Source: Solimonas flava DSM 18980 (GTDB lineage Bacteria; Pseudomonadota; Gammaproteobacteria; Nevskiales; Nevskiaceae). From it: 46,990 bases of DNA. Positions 1-10,857 of this stretch are shown here, one piece after another (the stretch's first letter is position 1; every line of letters begins with the position of its first letter). Below the pieces are notes generated by a model that saw only the letters and a program-made list of their open reading frames with translations, made no database searches and was not told where the DNA came from. The DNA is taken from NCBI RefSeq assembly GCF_000426685.1, contig NZ_AUFV01000021.1:1-46990 (forward strand), in the 5' to 3' direction. The position numbers and the translations under genes were made by a program.

Positions 1-58
1 CCCCGCCGATGCCGATCAGGCGGCGGTTGCCGGCGCCCTGCGTGTTACCGAATTCCAT
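1..58 (-). CDS. 5' end of an unidentified protein (runs off the window)
   Basis: Nineteen codons are visible, beginning MEFGNTQGAGNRRLIGI, with the start at 58 preceded by a good Shine-Dalgarno (GGAGGG, about 6 nt away). It follows the acyl-CoA dehydrogenase in the same direction after an 83-nt gap, so it may be the last or a separate gene of the catabolic train. The basic RRLIGIGG stretch could lead into a membrane segment, but too little is present to name a family. Confidence 0.55.
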   Translation of the reverse strand, partial: MEFGNTQGAGNRRLIGIGG

Positions 59-141
59 GCGCATCCCTCCGCGCTGACTGCATGCGCTGCGCCGGGAACG
101 CCGCGCCGGTGGCGCGACGCTCCCGGCCCGCGGCCACGGGC

Positions 142-1940
<1,799 letters not shown>

Positions 1941-1944
<4 letters not shown>

Positions 1945-3122
1945 TTCATCACCTCGAAGAGTCCGGCGGCACCCATGCCGCCACCGATGCACATGCTGAC
2001 GACGACGTAGCGCACGCCACGCCGGCGGCCCTCGATCAGCGCATGACCCGTCATGCGCGCGCCGCTCATGCCGTACGGATGGCCGATCGCGATCGCGCCG
2101 CCGCTGACGTTGAGGCGCTCGTCGGCAATGCCGAGTCGGCCGCGGCAGTAGACGACCTGCACGGCGAAGGCCTCGTTGATCTCCCACAGGCCGATGTCGT
2201 CGACCTTCAGCCCGTGACGCTGCAGCAGGCGCGGGATCGCGTAGACCGGGCCGATGCCCATCTCGTCCGGCTCGCAGCCGGCGACCGCCAGGCCGCGGAA
2301 GACGCCGAGCGGCGTCAGGCCGCGGCGTTCGGCGTCGGCGCGCTCCATCAGCACGCAGGCGCTGGCGCCGTCGGACAGCTGGCTGGCGTTGCCGGCGGTG
2401 ACGCTGCCGCCCTCGCGCACCGGCTTGAGCGCGGCCAGACCCTGCGCCGTCGTCTCCGGACGATTGCCTTCGTCGCGCGTGAGACAGGTCGTGCGCGCTT
2501 GCGGCGCGCCGTCGGCGCCCTTGACCAGCGTGCGCGTTTCGAGCGGCACGATCTCGGCGTCGAAGCGGCCCTGCGCCTGCGCTTCGGCGGTGCGGCGCTG
2601 GCTCTGCAGCGCGTAGGCGTCCTGCGTCTCGCGGTCGATGCCGTAGCGGCGCGCGACCACTTCGGCGGTGTCGAGCATCGGCAGGTACAGGCCGGGGAAT
2701 TCGCGCGCCAGCACCTCGTCGTGCTCGCGGTAGTGGTTCTGGTGCTCGTTCTGCACGAGGCTGATCGACTCGACGCCGCCGGCGACGCAGACCGGCACGC
2801 CGTCGACGATGATGCGCTGCGCGGCGAGCGCGATGGCCTGCAAGCCCGAGCCGCACTGGCGGTCGAGCGTGGTGCCGGCGCAGCCGACGCCGAGCCCGGC
2901 GCGCAGCGCCGCCTGACGTGCGATGTTGAAGCCGGTCGCGCCCTGCTGCAGCGCGCAGCCGAGCATCACGTCCTCGACCTCGTCCGGCGCCAGCGCGGCG
3001 CGCGCGACGGCGTGGCGGATAGCGTGCGCGGCCAGCGCCGTGCCCTGGGTATCGTTGTAGGCGCCGCGATAGGCGCGGCCGATCGGCGTGCGCGCCGTCG
3101 ACACGATGACTGCTTCCTTCAT
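1941..3122 (-). CDS. acetyl-CoA C-acyltransferase (thiolase, FadA/PaaJ type)
   Basis: 393-residue thiolase that cleaves 3-ketoacyl-CoA with CoA to give acetyl-CoA and a shortened acyl-CoA. All three catalytic residues are seen: nucleophile Cys90 in [10 protein letters not shown], His348 in [11 protein letters not shown] and Cys378 in [11 protein letters not shown]. The N-terminus [15 protein letters not shown] is standard for the family. The start overlaps the upstream hydratase/dehydrogenase stop by ATGA and the stop overlaps the acyl-CoA dehydrogenase start, giving a tightly coupled three-gene beta-oxidation module. Degradative rather than biosynthetic use is inferred from these neighbours. 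Confidence 0.94.
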
Positions 3123-5257
3123 GAATGATCCTTCTGCGAAGAACGGGGGGATGGGGTGTAGGAATCGAGCCTGCGGCCGGCCGCCGCCAGCTCGCGCAGC
3201 AGCGGCGCCGGCGTCCACTGCGGGCCGAAGCGCCCGGCGTAGTGCGCGAGCCGCTCGACGACCTGGGCCAGGCCGAGGCGGTCGGCGTAGAACATCGGAC
3301 CGCCGCGCCAGGCCGGGAAGCCGTAGCCGTTGATCCAGACCAGGTCGATATCGCTCGAACGCAGCGCGATGCCTTCCTCGAGGATGCGCGCGCCTTCGTT
3401 GATCAGCGGCAGCACCAGGCGCTCGACGATTTCGTCGGCGCCCAGCGCGCGGCGCGCGATGCCGAGCCGCTGCGCCTCTTCCACGATCAGCGCCTCGACC
3501 TCCGCATCGGGCTGCGGGCGGCGACGGTCCTCGCCGTAGCGGTAGTAGCCGGCGCCGCTCTTCTGGCCGTAGCGGCCGAGCGCGTAGAGGCGGTCGGCAA
3601 TCACGTAGCAGGCTTCGAGGCCGGGCGCCGGCGGATATTCCTGGCGCACGCGCCAGCCGACGTCGATCCCGGCGAGGTCCTGCATCGCGAACGGGCCCAT
3701 CGCCAGGCCGAAATCGGTCATCGCGCGGTCCACCGCCTCCGGCGTCGCGCCTTCGAGCAGCAGCGCGCCGGCCTCGCGCAGATAGCCGTCGACCATGCGG
3801 TTGCCGATGAAGCCGTAGCAGACGCCGGAGACGATGCCGAGCTTGCCGAGCCGCTTCGACAGCTTCAGCGCCGTCTTCAGCACCGCCGGTGCGGTCGCCG
3901 CGCCGCGCACGATCTCGAGCAGGCGCATGACATTCGCCGGGCTGAAGAAATGCAGACCGAGCACGCGCAGCGGATTGATCGTCGAGGCGGCCAGCACGTC
4001 GACGTCGAGCGTCGAGGTATTGGTCGCCAGAATCGCGTCCTGGCGGCAGACGCGGTCGAGTTCGGCAAACACGCCGCGCTTGACGTCCATCGACTCGAAC
4101 ACCGCCTCGACGACCAGATCGGCGTCGGCGAGATCCTCGTAGCGCTCGGTCGGCTGGATCTGCGCCAGACGGCGCTGCAGCGTCGCCTCGTCGATGCGGC
4201 CCTTGACGAGCGCGCCGCGGTAGACCGACTCGATCGTCTTCAGACCGCGCGCCAGCGCCTGCGGCGAGCCGTCGAGCAGGCGCACCGGCAGGCCGGCGTC
4301 GGCGAGGCAGACGGCGATGCCGGCGCCCATCGTGCCGGCGCCGATCACCGCGGCGCGCGCGATCGGCAGTTCCGGCGTCGCCGCGTCGATGCCCGGCACC
4401 ACGCCGGCGGCACGCTCGGCGAAGAACACATGCCACAGCGCCTGTGCCTGCGGCGAGCGGTAGCAGTCGATGAACAGCGCGTTCTCGCGGCGCAGGCCGT
4501 CGGCGAGCGGCAGCGTGCACGCCGCCTCCAGGGCGTCGATGCAGGCGAGCGGCGCCAGCTGGCCGCGTGCGCTGCGCCGCGCCTCGGCGCGGCCGCGTTC
4601 GAAATCGGCGGCGCCGAAGCCGCCCATGTCGACGCTGCGCTCGCCGGTACGCCGCGGCGGCGCGCCGGCCGCCACCAGTTCTTCGGCGTAGGCCAGCGCC
4701 GCGGCGTCGAGCTCGCCGTCGGCGAGACGGTCGACGAGGCCGATCGCCAGCGCGCGCGCCGCGTCGACCGGCCGGCCCGAGCCGATCATGTCCATCGCCA
4801 CGCCGAGCCCGACCAGGCGCGGCAGGCGCTGCGTGCCGCCGGCGCCCGGAATCAGGCCGAGGCGCACCTCGGGCAGGCCGAGCCGGGTGCCCGGCGCGGC
4901 GATACGGTAGTGGCAACCCATCGCCACTTCGAGGCCGCCGCCGAGCGCGGTGCCGTGCAGCGCGGCGATCACCGGGTGCGGAAACGCCTCGATGCGGTCG
5001 ACCAGACCCGGCAGCTGCGGGCCGGGAATCTCGCCGCCGAACTCGGCGATGTCGGCGCCGGCGAGGAAGGTGCGGCCGCGGCAGCGCAGCAGCAGCGCGC
5101 GCACGCCGGGGTCGGCCTCGGCGGCGTCGAGCGCCGCGGCAAGGCCCGCGCGCACGGCCGCCGACAGGGCGTTGACCGGCGGGCTGTCGATGTCGATGAA
5201 GCCGATATCGCCGAGCCGGCGATACGACACGAGGGCAGTGGAAGCGGCGTGTGACAT
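3119..5257 (-). CDS. fused enoyl-CoA hydratase / 3-hydroxyacyl-CoA dehydrogenase (FadJ/FadB type)
   Basis: 712-residue bifunctional enzyme that hydrates 2-enoyl-CoA and oxidises the 3-hydroxy product with NAD+. The N-terminal crotonase domain (about 10-190) has both catalytic glutamates, E110 in GTALGGGLE and E130 in [15 protein letters not shown]. The Rossmann domain starts at GAGTMGAGI (306-314), and the dehydrogenase His436 sits in LGLHFFSP. The C-terminal 3HCDH helical domains fill the rest. Length and order match FadJ/FadB. It overlaps thiolase by four bases and follows the CoA ligase after 33 nt. No strong Shine-Dalgarno precedes the start. With thiolase and the dehydrogenase it forms a complete beta-oxidation spiral separate from any general fad locus. 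Confidence 0.94.
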   Translation of the reverse strand: MSHAASTALVSYRRLGDIGFIDIDSPPVNALSAAVRAGLAAALDAAEADPGVRALLLRCRGRTFLAGADIAEFGGEIPGPQLPGLVDRIEAFPHPVIAALHGTALGGGLEVAMGCHYRIAAPGTRLGLPEVRLGLIPGAGGTQRLPRLVGLGVAMDMIGSGRPVDAARALAIGLVDRLADGELDAAALAYAEELVAAGAPPRRTGERSVDMGGFGAADFERGRAEARRSARGQLAPLACIDALEAACTLPLADGLRRENALFIDCYRSPQAQALWHVFFAERAAGVVPGIDAATPELPIARAAVIGAGTMGAGIAVCLADAGLPVRLLDGSPQALARGLKTIESVYRGALVKGRIDEATLQRRLAQIQPTERYEDLADADLVVEAVFESMDVKRGVFAELDRVCRQDAILATNTSTLDVDVLAASTINPLRVLGLHFFSPANVMRLLEIVRGAATAPAVLKTALKLSKRLGKLGIVSGVCYGFIGNRMVDGYLREAGALLLEGATPEAVDRAMTDFGLAMGPFAMQDLAGIDVGWRVRQEYPPAPGLEACYVIADRLYALGRYGQKSGAGYYRYGEDRRRPQPDAEVEALIVEEAQRLGIARRALGADEIVERLVLPLINEGARILEEGIALRSSDIDLVWINGYGFPAWRGGPMFYADRLGLAQVVERLAHYAGRFGPQWTPAPLLRELAAAGRRLDSYTPSPRSSQKDHS

Positions 5258-5290
5258 GGGTGAAGAAATCCGTCGTGGAAGAAAGCGTCG

Positions 5291-7027
5291 TCAGACGCGG
5301 AAGGCGGGATCGGTGTAGAGGCGCGCGAGCTCGTCGCCGCGCTGCTCGGCGATACGGCGCGCGTTGAGCGTGCCCTTGGCAGTGAGCTCGCCGGCCGCCG
5401 CGTCCGGCGGCCGCGCGGCGACGAGCACGCGACCGATGCGCTCGGTCGCGCCGCGGCGGGCACGGTTGAAGTCGCGGCAGGCGGCAAGCAACTGCGCCTG
5501 CGCGGCCTCGTGCGCGACGCCCGGCTCGGCAAGCCAGACCAGCGCCGCCGGCTCGTCGCGGTTCTCGCCGAGCACGACCAGATCGGCGGCCAGCGGCCGC
5601 AGGTGATCGAGCAGCGCCGCGCGCAGCGGCCCGACGCGCACCCAGCTGCCGTTGGCGAGCTTGAAGTCCTCGCGCAGGCGGCCGGCGTAGATCAGGCCCT
5701 GCTCGGGGCGTTCGCGGTCGGCGAGCTCGACGGCGTCGCCGGTGACGAAGAAACCTTCGTCGTCGAATGCCGCGCCGTCGTCGCCGCCGAGATAGCCGTC
5801 GAACACGTTGGCGCCACGCACGCGGCACTCCCAGCGGCCGCCGTCGCCGCGCACCAGCTTGAGTTCGATGCCGGGCAGCGGCAGGCCGAGCAGGTCGCCG
5901 CGCTCGGTATCCCACCAGACCAGCGCGATCACGCCGCAGGTCTCGGTCATGCCGTAGCCGCCGCCGAACGGCATGCGCGTGCCGCGCACGCGCAGCGACA
6001 GCGCCTGGAAGCGCTCGATCACCGCCGCGCTCAGCGCCGCGCCGCCGAAGCTGCAGACGCGCAGGCGGCTGAAGAAGCGCGCCGCCAGCGCCGCGTCGCG
6101 TTCGAGCGCGTCGAGCAGCAGCGGGTAGCCGGTCGGCACCGTCGTGAAGCTGGTCGGGCAGACGTCGGCGAGATTGCGCAGCGTCTGCTCGAAGCGGCCG
6201 GCGACCGGCGCGCCGGCGTCAATGTGAAAGCTGGCGCCGCGCAGCAGCGCCCAGTGCAGATTGGCGTTGCCGCCGAAGGCGTGCGTCCACGGCAGCCAGT
6301 CGAGCACGACCGGCGACTCGTCGTCGGGCAGCCGCGGCCCGACCTGATCGAGCATCGCCGCCGCCGCGGCGAGCGCGCCGTGCGTGTTGACCACGGCTTT
6401 CGGCGTGCCGGTCGAACCCGAGGTGAAGAAGATCTTCGCCGGCTGCCGCGAGGCGATCGTGGCGGCGCGCTCGCGCAGCGTCGGCACCGCGTCGCCGCCG
6501 CCGAGCCGGCGCATCAGCGCGCCGAGCCCGACGCGGCGCGGCGCGTCGTCCCAGACCGGCAGCGCCTCGTCGTGCAGCAGGACCTCGACGCCGGCGCTGC
6601 GCGCCAGCTGGCCGAGCAGCGCCGCGCCGCGCGGATGCGCGAGATAGGCCGGCGACAGCGGCACGGCGACCGCGCCGAGCGCCAGCACGGCGAAGCTGGC
6701 GACGGCGTGGGCGATGCCGTTCGGCGCCAGGATGCCGACGCGGCTGCCGGCCGCGATGCCCTCGGCGGCGAGCACCGCCGCCGCCTGCTCGACCGCGGTC
6801 GCGAAGGCCGCGAAGCTCAGGCTGCGCCAGCCCTCGCCGTCGCGCTCGGACAGGAAGCGGCGCGCCGCGTAACGCGCGCAGCAACGCTCGAGCAGCGCCA
6901 CCAGATTGTCGTCGGCGGCCTGCAGCGGCTCGGGATGGCGCAGGCGCAGGATCGCCTCGCCGTCGGCGCGCAGCTCGGCGCGCGGCGGCAGCATGATCGG
7001 TTTTCCGGGACAGGCGAGCGTGGGCAA
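5291..7027 (-). CDS. AMP-forming acyl/aryl-CoA synthetase (feruloyl-CoA synthase-like)
   Basis: ANL-superfamily ligase that activates a carboxylic acid with ATP and CoA. It has the P-loop-like A3 motif [19 protein letters not shown]5 GYGMTETCG, the hinge region VTGDAVEL...[15 protein letters not shown] and the C-terminal lysine in [13 protein letters not shown]. The FKLANGSWV wording and the LTAKGT tail resemble feruloyl-CoA synthase-like ligases more than FadD, so an aromatic or bulky acid is possible. Start choice: a TTG at 7027 lies 5 nt behind a strong AAGGAG, while the first ATG, at 6994, has only a weak GGA; both give plausible lengths (578 or 567 residues). It lies 33 nt before the beta-oxidation genes and presumably feeds them. 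Confidence 0.9.
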   Translation of the reverse strand: MPTLACPGKPIMLPPRAELRADGEAILRLRHPEPLQAADDNLVALLERCCARYAARRFLSERDGEGWRSLSFAAFATAVEQAAAVLAAEGIAAGSRVGILAPNGIAHAVASFAVLALGAVAVPLSPAYLAHPRGAALLGQLARSAGVEVLLHDEALPVWDDAPRRVGLGALMRRLGGGDAVPTLRERAATIASRQPAKIFFTSGSTGTPKAVVNTHGALAAAAAMLDQVGPRLPDDESPVVLDWLPWTHAFGGNANLHWALLRGASFHIDAGAPVAGRFEQTLRNLADVCPTSFTTVPTGYPLLLDALERDAALAARFFSRLRVCSFGGAALSAAVIERFQALSLRVRGTRMPFGGGYGMTETCGVIALVWWDTERGDLLGLPLPGIELKLVRGDGGRWECRVRGANVFDGYLGGDDGAAFDDEGFFVTGDAVELADRERPEQGLIYAGRLREDFKLANGSWVRVGPLRAALLDHLRPLAADLVVLGENRDEPAALVWLAEPGVAHEAAQAQLLAACRDFNRARRGATERIGRVLVAARPPDAAAGELTAKGTLNARRIAEQRGDELARLYTDPAFRV

Positions 7028-7084
7028 GACGGCTCCTTCGCGCGCCGGCGGCGCACGCAGAAAAAGGACAGGGCGAGAGGAGAG

Positions 7085-7113
7085 CCGCCGCCGGCATCGG
7101 GTGCCGGCGGCGG
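7085..7113 (-). terminator. 12-bp perfect hairpin between TonB receptor and CoA ligase
   Basis: CCGCCGCCGGCA, a five-base loop, then its exact complement, starting 10 nt after the receptor stop in the direction of transcription. No T-run follows directly. It is more likely an mRNA-stabilising or attenuating hairpin inside the operon than a full terminator, which would let receptor and enzymes be expressed at different levels. Confidence 0.55.
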
Positions 7114-7122
7114 GCGTCACGG

Positions 7123-9627
7123 TCAGTAGTTCACGGTCAGCTCCACGCCGAAGCTGCGCGGTTCGTTCCAGAAGTAGTCGGCGCCGACGATGTCGAGCAC
7201 GTAGCGCTGGTTGCCGAGGTTGCGGCCGAAGGCCGACAGCTTCCAGCGCTCGCCCTGCACGCCGAGGCGCGCGTCGAGCAGCGTGTAGCCTTCGTAGCGG
7301 GCGGTATTCTCCGGCGTCTCGTAACCGCCGTTGGCGGCCTGGAAGCTGAGTCCGGCGATGCCGGTCAGACGCTCGCTGAGCGGCGCCGTGTAGGCGAGAT
7401 TGACGGTCAGCTGGTAGTCGCGCAGACGCGGCACCTGCTTGCCGCCGAGATCGGCCTGATCGGGCGTGCCGTCGCCGTTGGTGTCGAGCAGCGCGGTGGC
7501 GCCGTCGCGGAACTCGCCATCCTGCGTCGACACCGCCAGCGAGCTCATCAGGCGGCCGGGGCCGAGGCGCAGGTTCTTGCGCAGCTCGAGTTCGGCACCG
7601 TAAACGTAGGCGTCGCCGGCGGTCTGCAGCACGAAGCTGCGCGACGTGGTCGACGGCACGGTGACCACCTGCACGTCGCGCGTGTCGGTGTAGAACACCG
7701 CCGCCTCGCCCTCGATGCCGCCGAACAGGCTGCCCTTCCAGCCGAGCTCGTAGGAGTTCGCCTTCTCCGGCTTGTAGACCAGCATCGCCTGCAGATCGTC
7801 GCGCACCGTGGTCGGCGGCGGCTGCGTGTTGAAGCCGCCCGGACGGTAGCCGGTCGCGAAGCGCACATAGACCGCCTGCTTCGGCGTGAAGCTGTAGTGG
7901 AGCGTCGCCGCCGGGGTCCAGAAGGTCCAGTCGCGCGACTGCTTCAGGTGCACGGCCTCGTAGCCGGCCGGGCACTGCGCGGGATCGATCGTCGGCGGGC
8001 AGAACTGCACCGGTGCGGCGGTGCGCGGACCGGCGGCGCCGTCCGGATCGATGCTGATCGGCGCCATCATGCCGGCCGGCGGCGTGCCGCCGCCGAAGTA
8101 GACCAGCGGATCGTCGGCGTAACGAGCGAAGTTGAATTCCTTGCTGTCGCGCTGCACGCGCAGTTCGAGGCCGAGCTTGAGCTTTTCGGTCAGCTTGCGG
8201 TCGAGCGAGCCGTACAGCGAGTAGGAGTTGAGGTCCTCGGCGAAGTCGTCATGGTTGAGGCCGAGGCGTACCGCCGAACGCACCTGCGCGCCGGTCGCGC
8301 TCAGCGTGCCGGCGAGGCCCGGATAGCAGCCCGGCGTCGCCGCGTGCGCGGTGCCGGTGTAGTCCGGGCACAGGTTCGGGCCGTTGGCCACGTCGCTGCG
8401 CGACCACAGGCCCTCGATGCCGCCGAGCCAGCTCCACGGCCCGTCGCCGGTCGACGACAGGAAGGCCTGCAGGCCGGTGCGGCGATAGGTTTCGTCCTGG
8501 GCGACCGTGTAGTCAGGCCCGGGGGTGTCGGCGCCCGGCGTCACGTCGATGCCGGACTGGCCGGCATAGTGGGCGTTGTCCTCGTTGTGGCGGCCGCCGT
8601 CGCGGACCGCATGGCTGAGCTTGACCGCCAGCGCCGCCCACGGCAGCGAGTAGTCGGCACTGAGCAGGCCGTAGTTCTGATCGACCTTCGTGCGGCCTTC
8701 GCGGCTCAGTTCGGCGCGGTGATCGCGGTCGGTGTCGAGCGGCGTGCCGTCGACACGCAGCGGCCGCTGGCCGAGATTGGAGAACGCCGGGCCGTCGGAC
8801 TTGTAGTACTCGTACATGGCGCCGAGGCGCAGCGCCTCGACCGGCGTGTAGTCGAGCTGCGTGCGCAGGCCGGTGTAGCGCTGGTCGTCGATGGCGTGGC
8901 CGGTGGTGTCGTTGATGACGTAGCCGTCGTTCTGATCGTTGACGAGGGCGCCGACGCGCAGGCCGACACTGTCGCTGAGCGGCGCGTTGACCACCGCCTC
9001 GACGTCGCGGCGCTCGCGGCTGGCGGCGCGCACGGTGAGCTGGCCGCCGGATTCGGCTTCCGGCCGCTTGGAGACGACGTTGATCGCGCCGCCGACCGAG
9101 TTGCGGCCGAACAGCGCGCCCTGCGGGCCGCGCAGCACTTCCATGCGATCGAGATCGAACAGGTCCATGCGGCTCAGCGAGCGGCCGCCGTAACCGCCGC
9201 CGGCGGCGTACATGCCGTCGCGATAGATGCCGGTCGCGGTCTCGGAGAAACCGAGGCGGCCGCTGCCCTGGCCGCGGATCGAAACGTCGTTGAGGTATTC
9301 GGGGCCGGACGTCACCAGTGTCGTACCGGGCACCTGACGCAAGTAGTCGTCCATGTTGTCGAGCGCCAGCGACTCGCGCATCGCCTCGGTGATCGCGCTC
9401 GCCGCCAGCGGCACGTCGCGCAGGCGTTCCTCGCGCTTGCGCGCGGTGACGATGACCTCGGCCATGCTGTTCGCGTCGTCGTCGCCGGCGCTCGCCACCG
9501 TCGCCGGCTGCGGCTGGTCCGCCGCCGCGGTTTGCGCGGCGGCCGGATCGGCCTCCTGCGCCAGCACCGGGAAACTGCACAGCAGGCCGGCCATCGCGCC
9601 GCCTCCGATTCGCAGCCAGTTCTTCAT
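7123..9627 (-). CDS. TonB-dependent outer-membrane receptor
   Basis: 834-residue receptor with a signal peptide (MKNWLRIGGGAMAG...VLAQ), a plug domain beginning near EVIVTARKREERLRDVP, the plug hallmark RMEVLRGPQGALFGRNSVGGAINVV, and a beta-barrel ending in the aromatic ELTVNY. This is the large sphingomonad/Solimonas-like class that imports organic substrates; nothing marks it as a siderophore receptor. The start at 9627 is set by GAGGAG seven bases upstream; a longer reading from 9675 has no comparable site. It lies between the small DUF1254 gene and the CoA ligase in the same direction, so it probably supplies the substrate the operon degrades. Confidence 0.93.
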   Translation of the reverse strand: MKNWLRIGGGAMAGLLCSFPVLAQEADPAAAQTAAADQPQPATVASAGDDDANSMAEVIVTARKREERLRDVPLAASAITEAMRESLALDNMDDYLRQVPGTTLVTSGPEYLNDVSIRGQGSGRLGFSETATGIYRDGMYAAGGGYGGRSLSRMDLFDLDRMEVLRGPQGALFGRNSVGGAINVVSKRPEAESGGQLTVRAASRERRDVEAVVNAPLSDSVGLRVGALVNDQNDGYVINDTTGHAIDDQRYTGLRTQLDYTPVEALRLGAMYEYYKSDGPAFSNLGQRPLRVDGTPLDTDRDHRAELSREGRTKVDQNYGLLSADYSLPWAALAVKLSHAVRDGGRHNEDNAHYAGQSGIDVTPGADTPGPDYTVAQDETYRRTGLQAFLSSTGDGPWSWLGGIEGLWSRSDVANGPNLCPDYTGTAHAATPGCYPGLAGTLSATGAQVRSAVRLGLNHDDFAEDLNSYSLYGSLDRKLTEKLKLGLELRVQRDSKEFNFARYADDPLVYFGGGTPPAGMMAPISIDPDGAAGPRTAAPVQFCPPTIDPAQCPAGYEAVHLKQSRDWTFWTPAATLHYSFTPKQAVYVRFATGYRPGGFNTQPPPTTVRDDLQAMLVYKPEKANSYELGWKGSLFGGIEGEAAVFYTDTRDVQVVTVPSTTSRSFVLQTAGDAYVYGAELELRKNLRLGPGRLMSSLAVSTQDGEFRDGATALLDTNGDGTPDQADLGGKQVPRLRDYQLTVNLAYTAPLSERLTGIAGLSFQAANGGYETPENTARYEGYTLLDARLGVQGERWKLSAFGRNLGNQRYVLDIVGADYFWNEPRSFGVELTVNY

Positions 9628-9748
9628 GGGTTCTCCTCGAATGATTCTTGTCTTGTGCAACTGGGTGATGTGCATGCGTCCGGCCGTCGCGGGCCGCAGT
9701 CCGCCCGCGGCGCCGCCGATGGCGGCACCGGGGAGCGAACGGCCGCGC

Positions 9749-10270
9749 TCAGGATTTCAGCTGTTCACAGATGTCGTGCCGGCGCGCGGCATTGGCCGCC
9801 TCCCAGCGTTCCTGGGTCGGCGCCACGCGCCGCTGCAGGACGATGCCGCGTCGGCTCGGCGATTCGACGACCAGCGCCGCGCCGGGCGGATGCGGCTCGC
9901 CCTTGCGCACGATGATCATGTCGACGCCCTGCGGCGCCTGGCGGTCGTTGATGACGAAGATGTTGTCGCTGTTGTGCGCAAACACCGACACCGACATGTA
10001 GTCGTCCCAGGCCGAAGCGGTGACATGGACCGGGCCGCCGTCGAGGTCGTAGACGCAGGCCGAATAGGCCAGGTCCGGCGACGGCCGCACGACCTTGCGC
10101 GAGGTTTCGGTGGTGCGCGGCGGATGCGTCCAGTGGTTGATGCCGTCGGCCTTGCTGACGCGGGCCATCGCCACGTCCATCAGCACATAGGGTGCGGCCA
10201 GCACCGTCGCCAGGTGCGTCACCACGGCGACGGCGAACGCGAGGACCGCGTACTTGATCAGGCGCTTCAT
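9749..10270 (-). CDS. DUF1254-family small membrane-anchored protein
   Basis: 173 residues. One N-terminal membrane segment (about 8-28) is followed by a compact beta-rich domain with YSACVYDLDGGPVHVTA and DDYMSVSVFAHNSDNIFVIND, which I match to the DUF1254 half of the DUF1254/DUF1214 family. The biochemical role of the family is not settled. It overlaps the DUF1214 partner by ATGA, so the two are co-translated and probably work as a pair at the inner membrane or in the periplasm. In many proteins the two domains are fused; here each is a separate anchored protein. Confidence 0.7.
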   Translation of the reverse strand: MKRLIKYAVLAFAVAVVTHLATVLAAPYVLMDVAMARVSKADGINHWTHPPRTTETSRKVVRPSPDLAYSACVYDLDGGPVHVTASAWDDYMSVSVFAHNSDNIFVINDRQAPQGVDMIIVRKGEPHPPGAALVVESPSRRGIVLQRRVAPTQERWEAANAARRHDICEQLKS

Positions 10271-10857
10271 GCGTGGCCCTCCGAGCAGTTCAGGCGGGTA
10301 ATCGTCGGATACGGAATCGTCGAGACGTCGTCGCGCGCACCCGCATCCGGGTTGTACATGCGCAAGGCGAGATTGAACGAGCCGGCGTGGCGCGTGGAGA
10401 TCCAGTTGGCCGCGTCGCCGCGCGTGGCGGCGATGCGCACGCGCCAGCGGCCGTCGGCATCACGCTGCAGCTGCGTGGCGTCGACCGAGTAGGCGCCGTC
10501 GCCGTTGACCGGCAGAAAGTCGTCGCCGGCGTAGGCCGTGATCGACCACCAGCGCGCCGGCAGGTTGCCGCCGCTCATCTCGTAGACACAGCCTTCGCGC
10601 AGCTGACGGCCGTCCTGATCCTTGTAGCGGTGGAAGTAGATCGTCTCCGAACGGTTCAGCGCGAGCAGACCGATCTTGGCGATGATGCCGCGCGTGTACG
10701 GATCGGCCGCGGTCGAGCCGGCCTTCTCATTGCCGAACCAGTAGTCGTACTCGGTGCGGCTGAGCAGCTGGCCGTTGTCGAGCACCAGCCAGGCCGAGCC
10801 GAAGCCGGCGGCGATGCCGACCAGCACGGCAGCGAATACCGCAAACGCAGATCTCAT
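10267..10857 (-). CDS. DUF1214-family small membrane-anchored protein
   Basis: 196 residues. An N-terminal hydrophobic anchor (about 4-27) precedes a domain containing YFHRYKDQDGRQL, RWWSITAYAGDDFLPVN and a late RMYNPD, typical of DUF1214. Its start overlaps the carboxylesterase stop and its stop overlaps the DUF1254 start, both by ATGA. Carboxylesterase, DUF1214 and DUF1254 are therefore one translationally coupled unit. Function is unknown; the coupling suggests a role in handling the same exported substrate. Confidence 0.75.
   Translation of the reverse strand: MRSAFAVFAAVLVGIAAGFGSAWLVLDNGQLLSRTEYDYWFGNEKAGSTAADPYTRGIIAKIGLLALNRSETIYFHRYKDQDGRQLREGCVYEMSGGNLPARWWSITAYAGDDFLPVNGDGAYSVDATQLQRDADGRWRVRIAATRGDAANWISTRHAGSFNLALRMYNPDAGARDDVSTIPYPTITRLNCSEGHA

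Noticed and set aside
3125-5254. 709-codon open frame opposite the hydratase/dehydrogenase gene
   Set aside because: Same kind of G+C-driven shadow, with no recognisable domain and biased composition.
9652-9663. CTTGTGCAACTG upstream of the first TonB receptor, a possible operator half-site
   Set aside because: Only the left half matches. The receptor is probably co-transcribed with the carboxylesterase, so there is no need for a site here.
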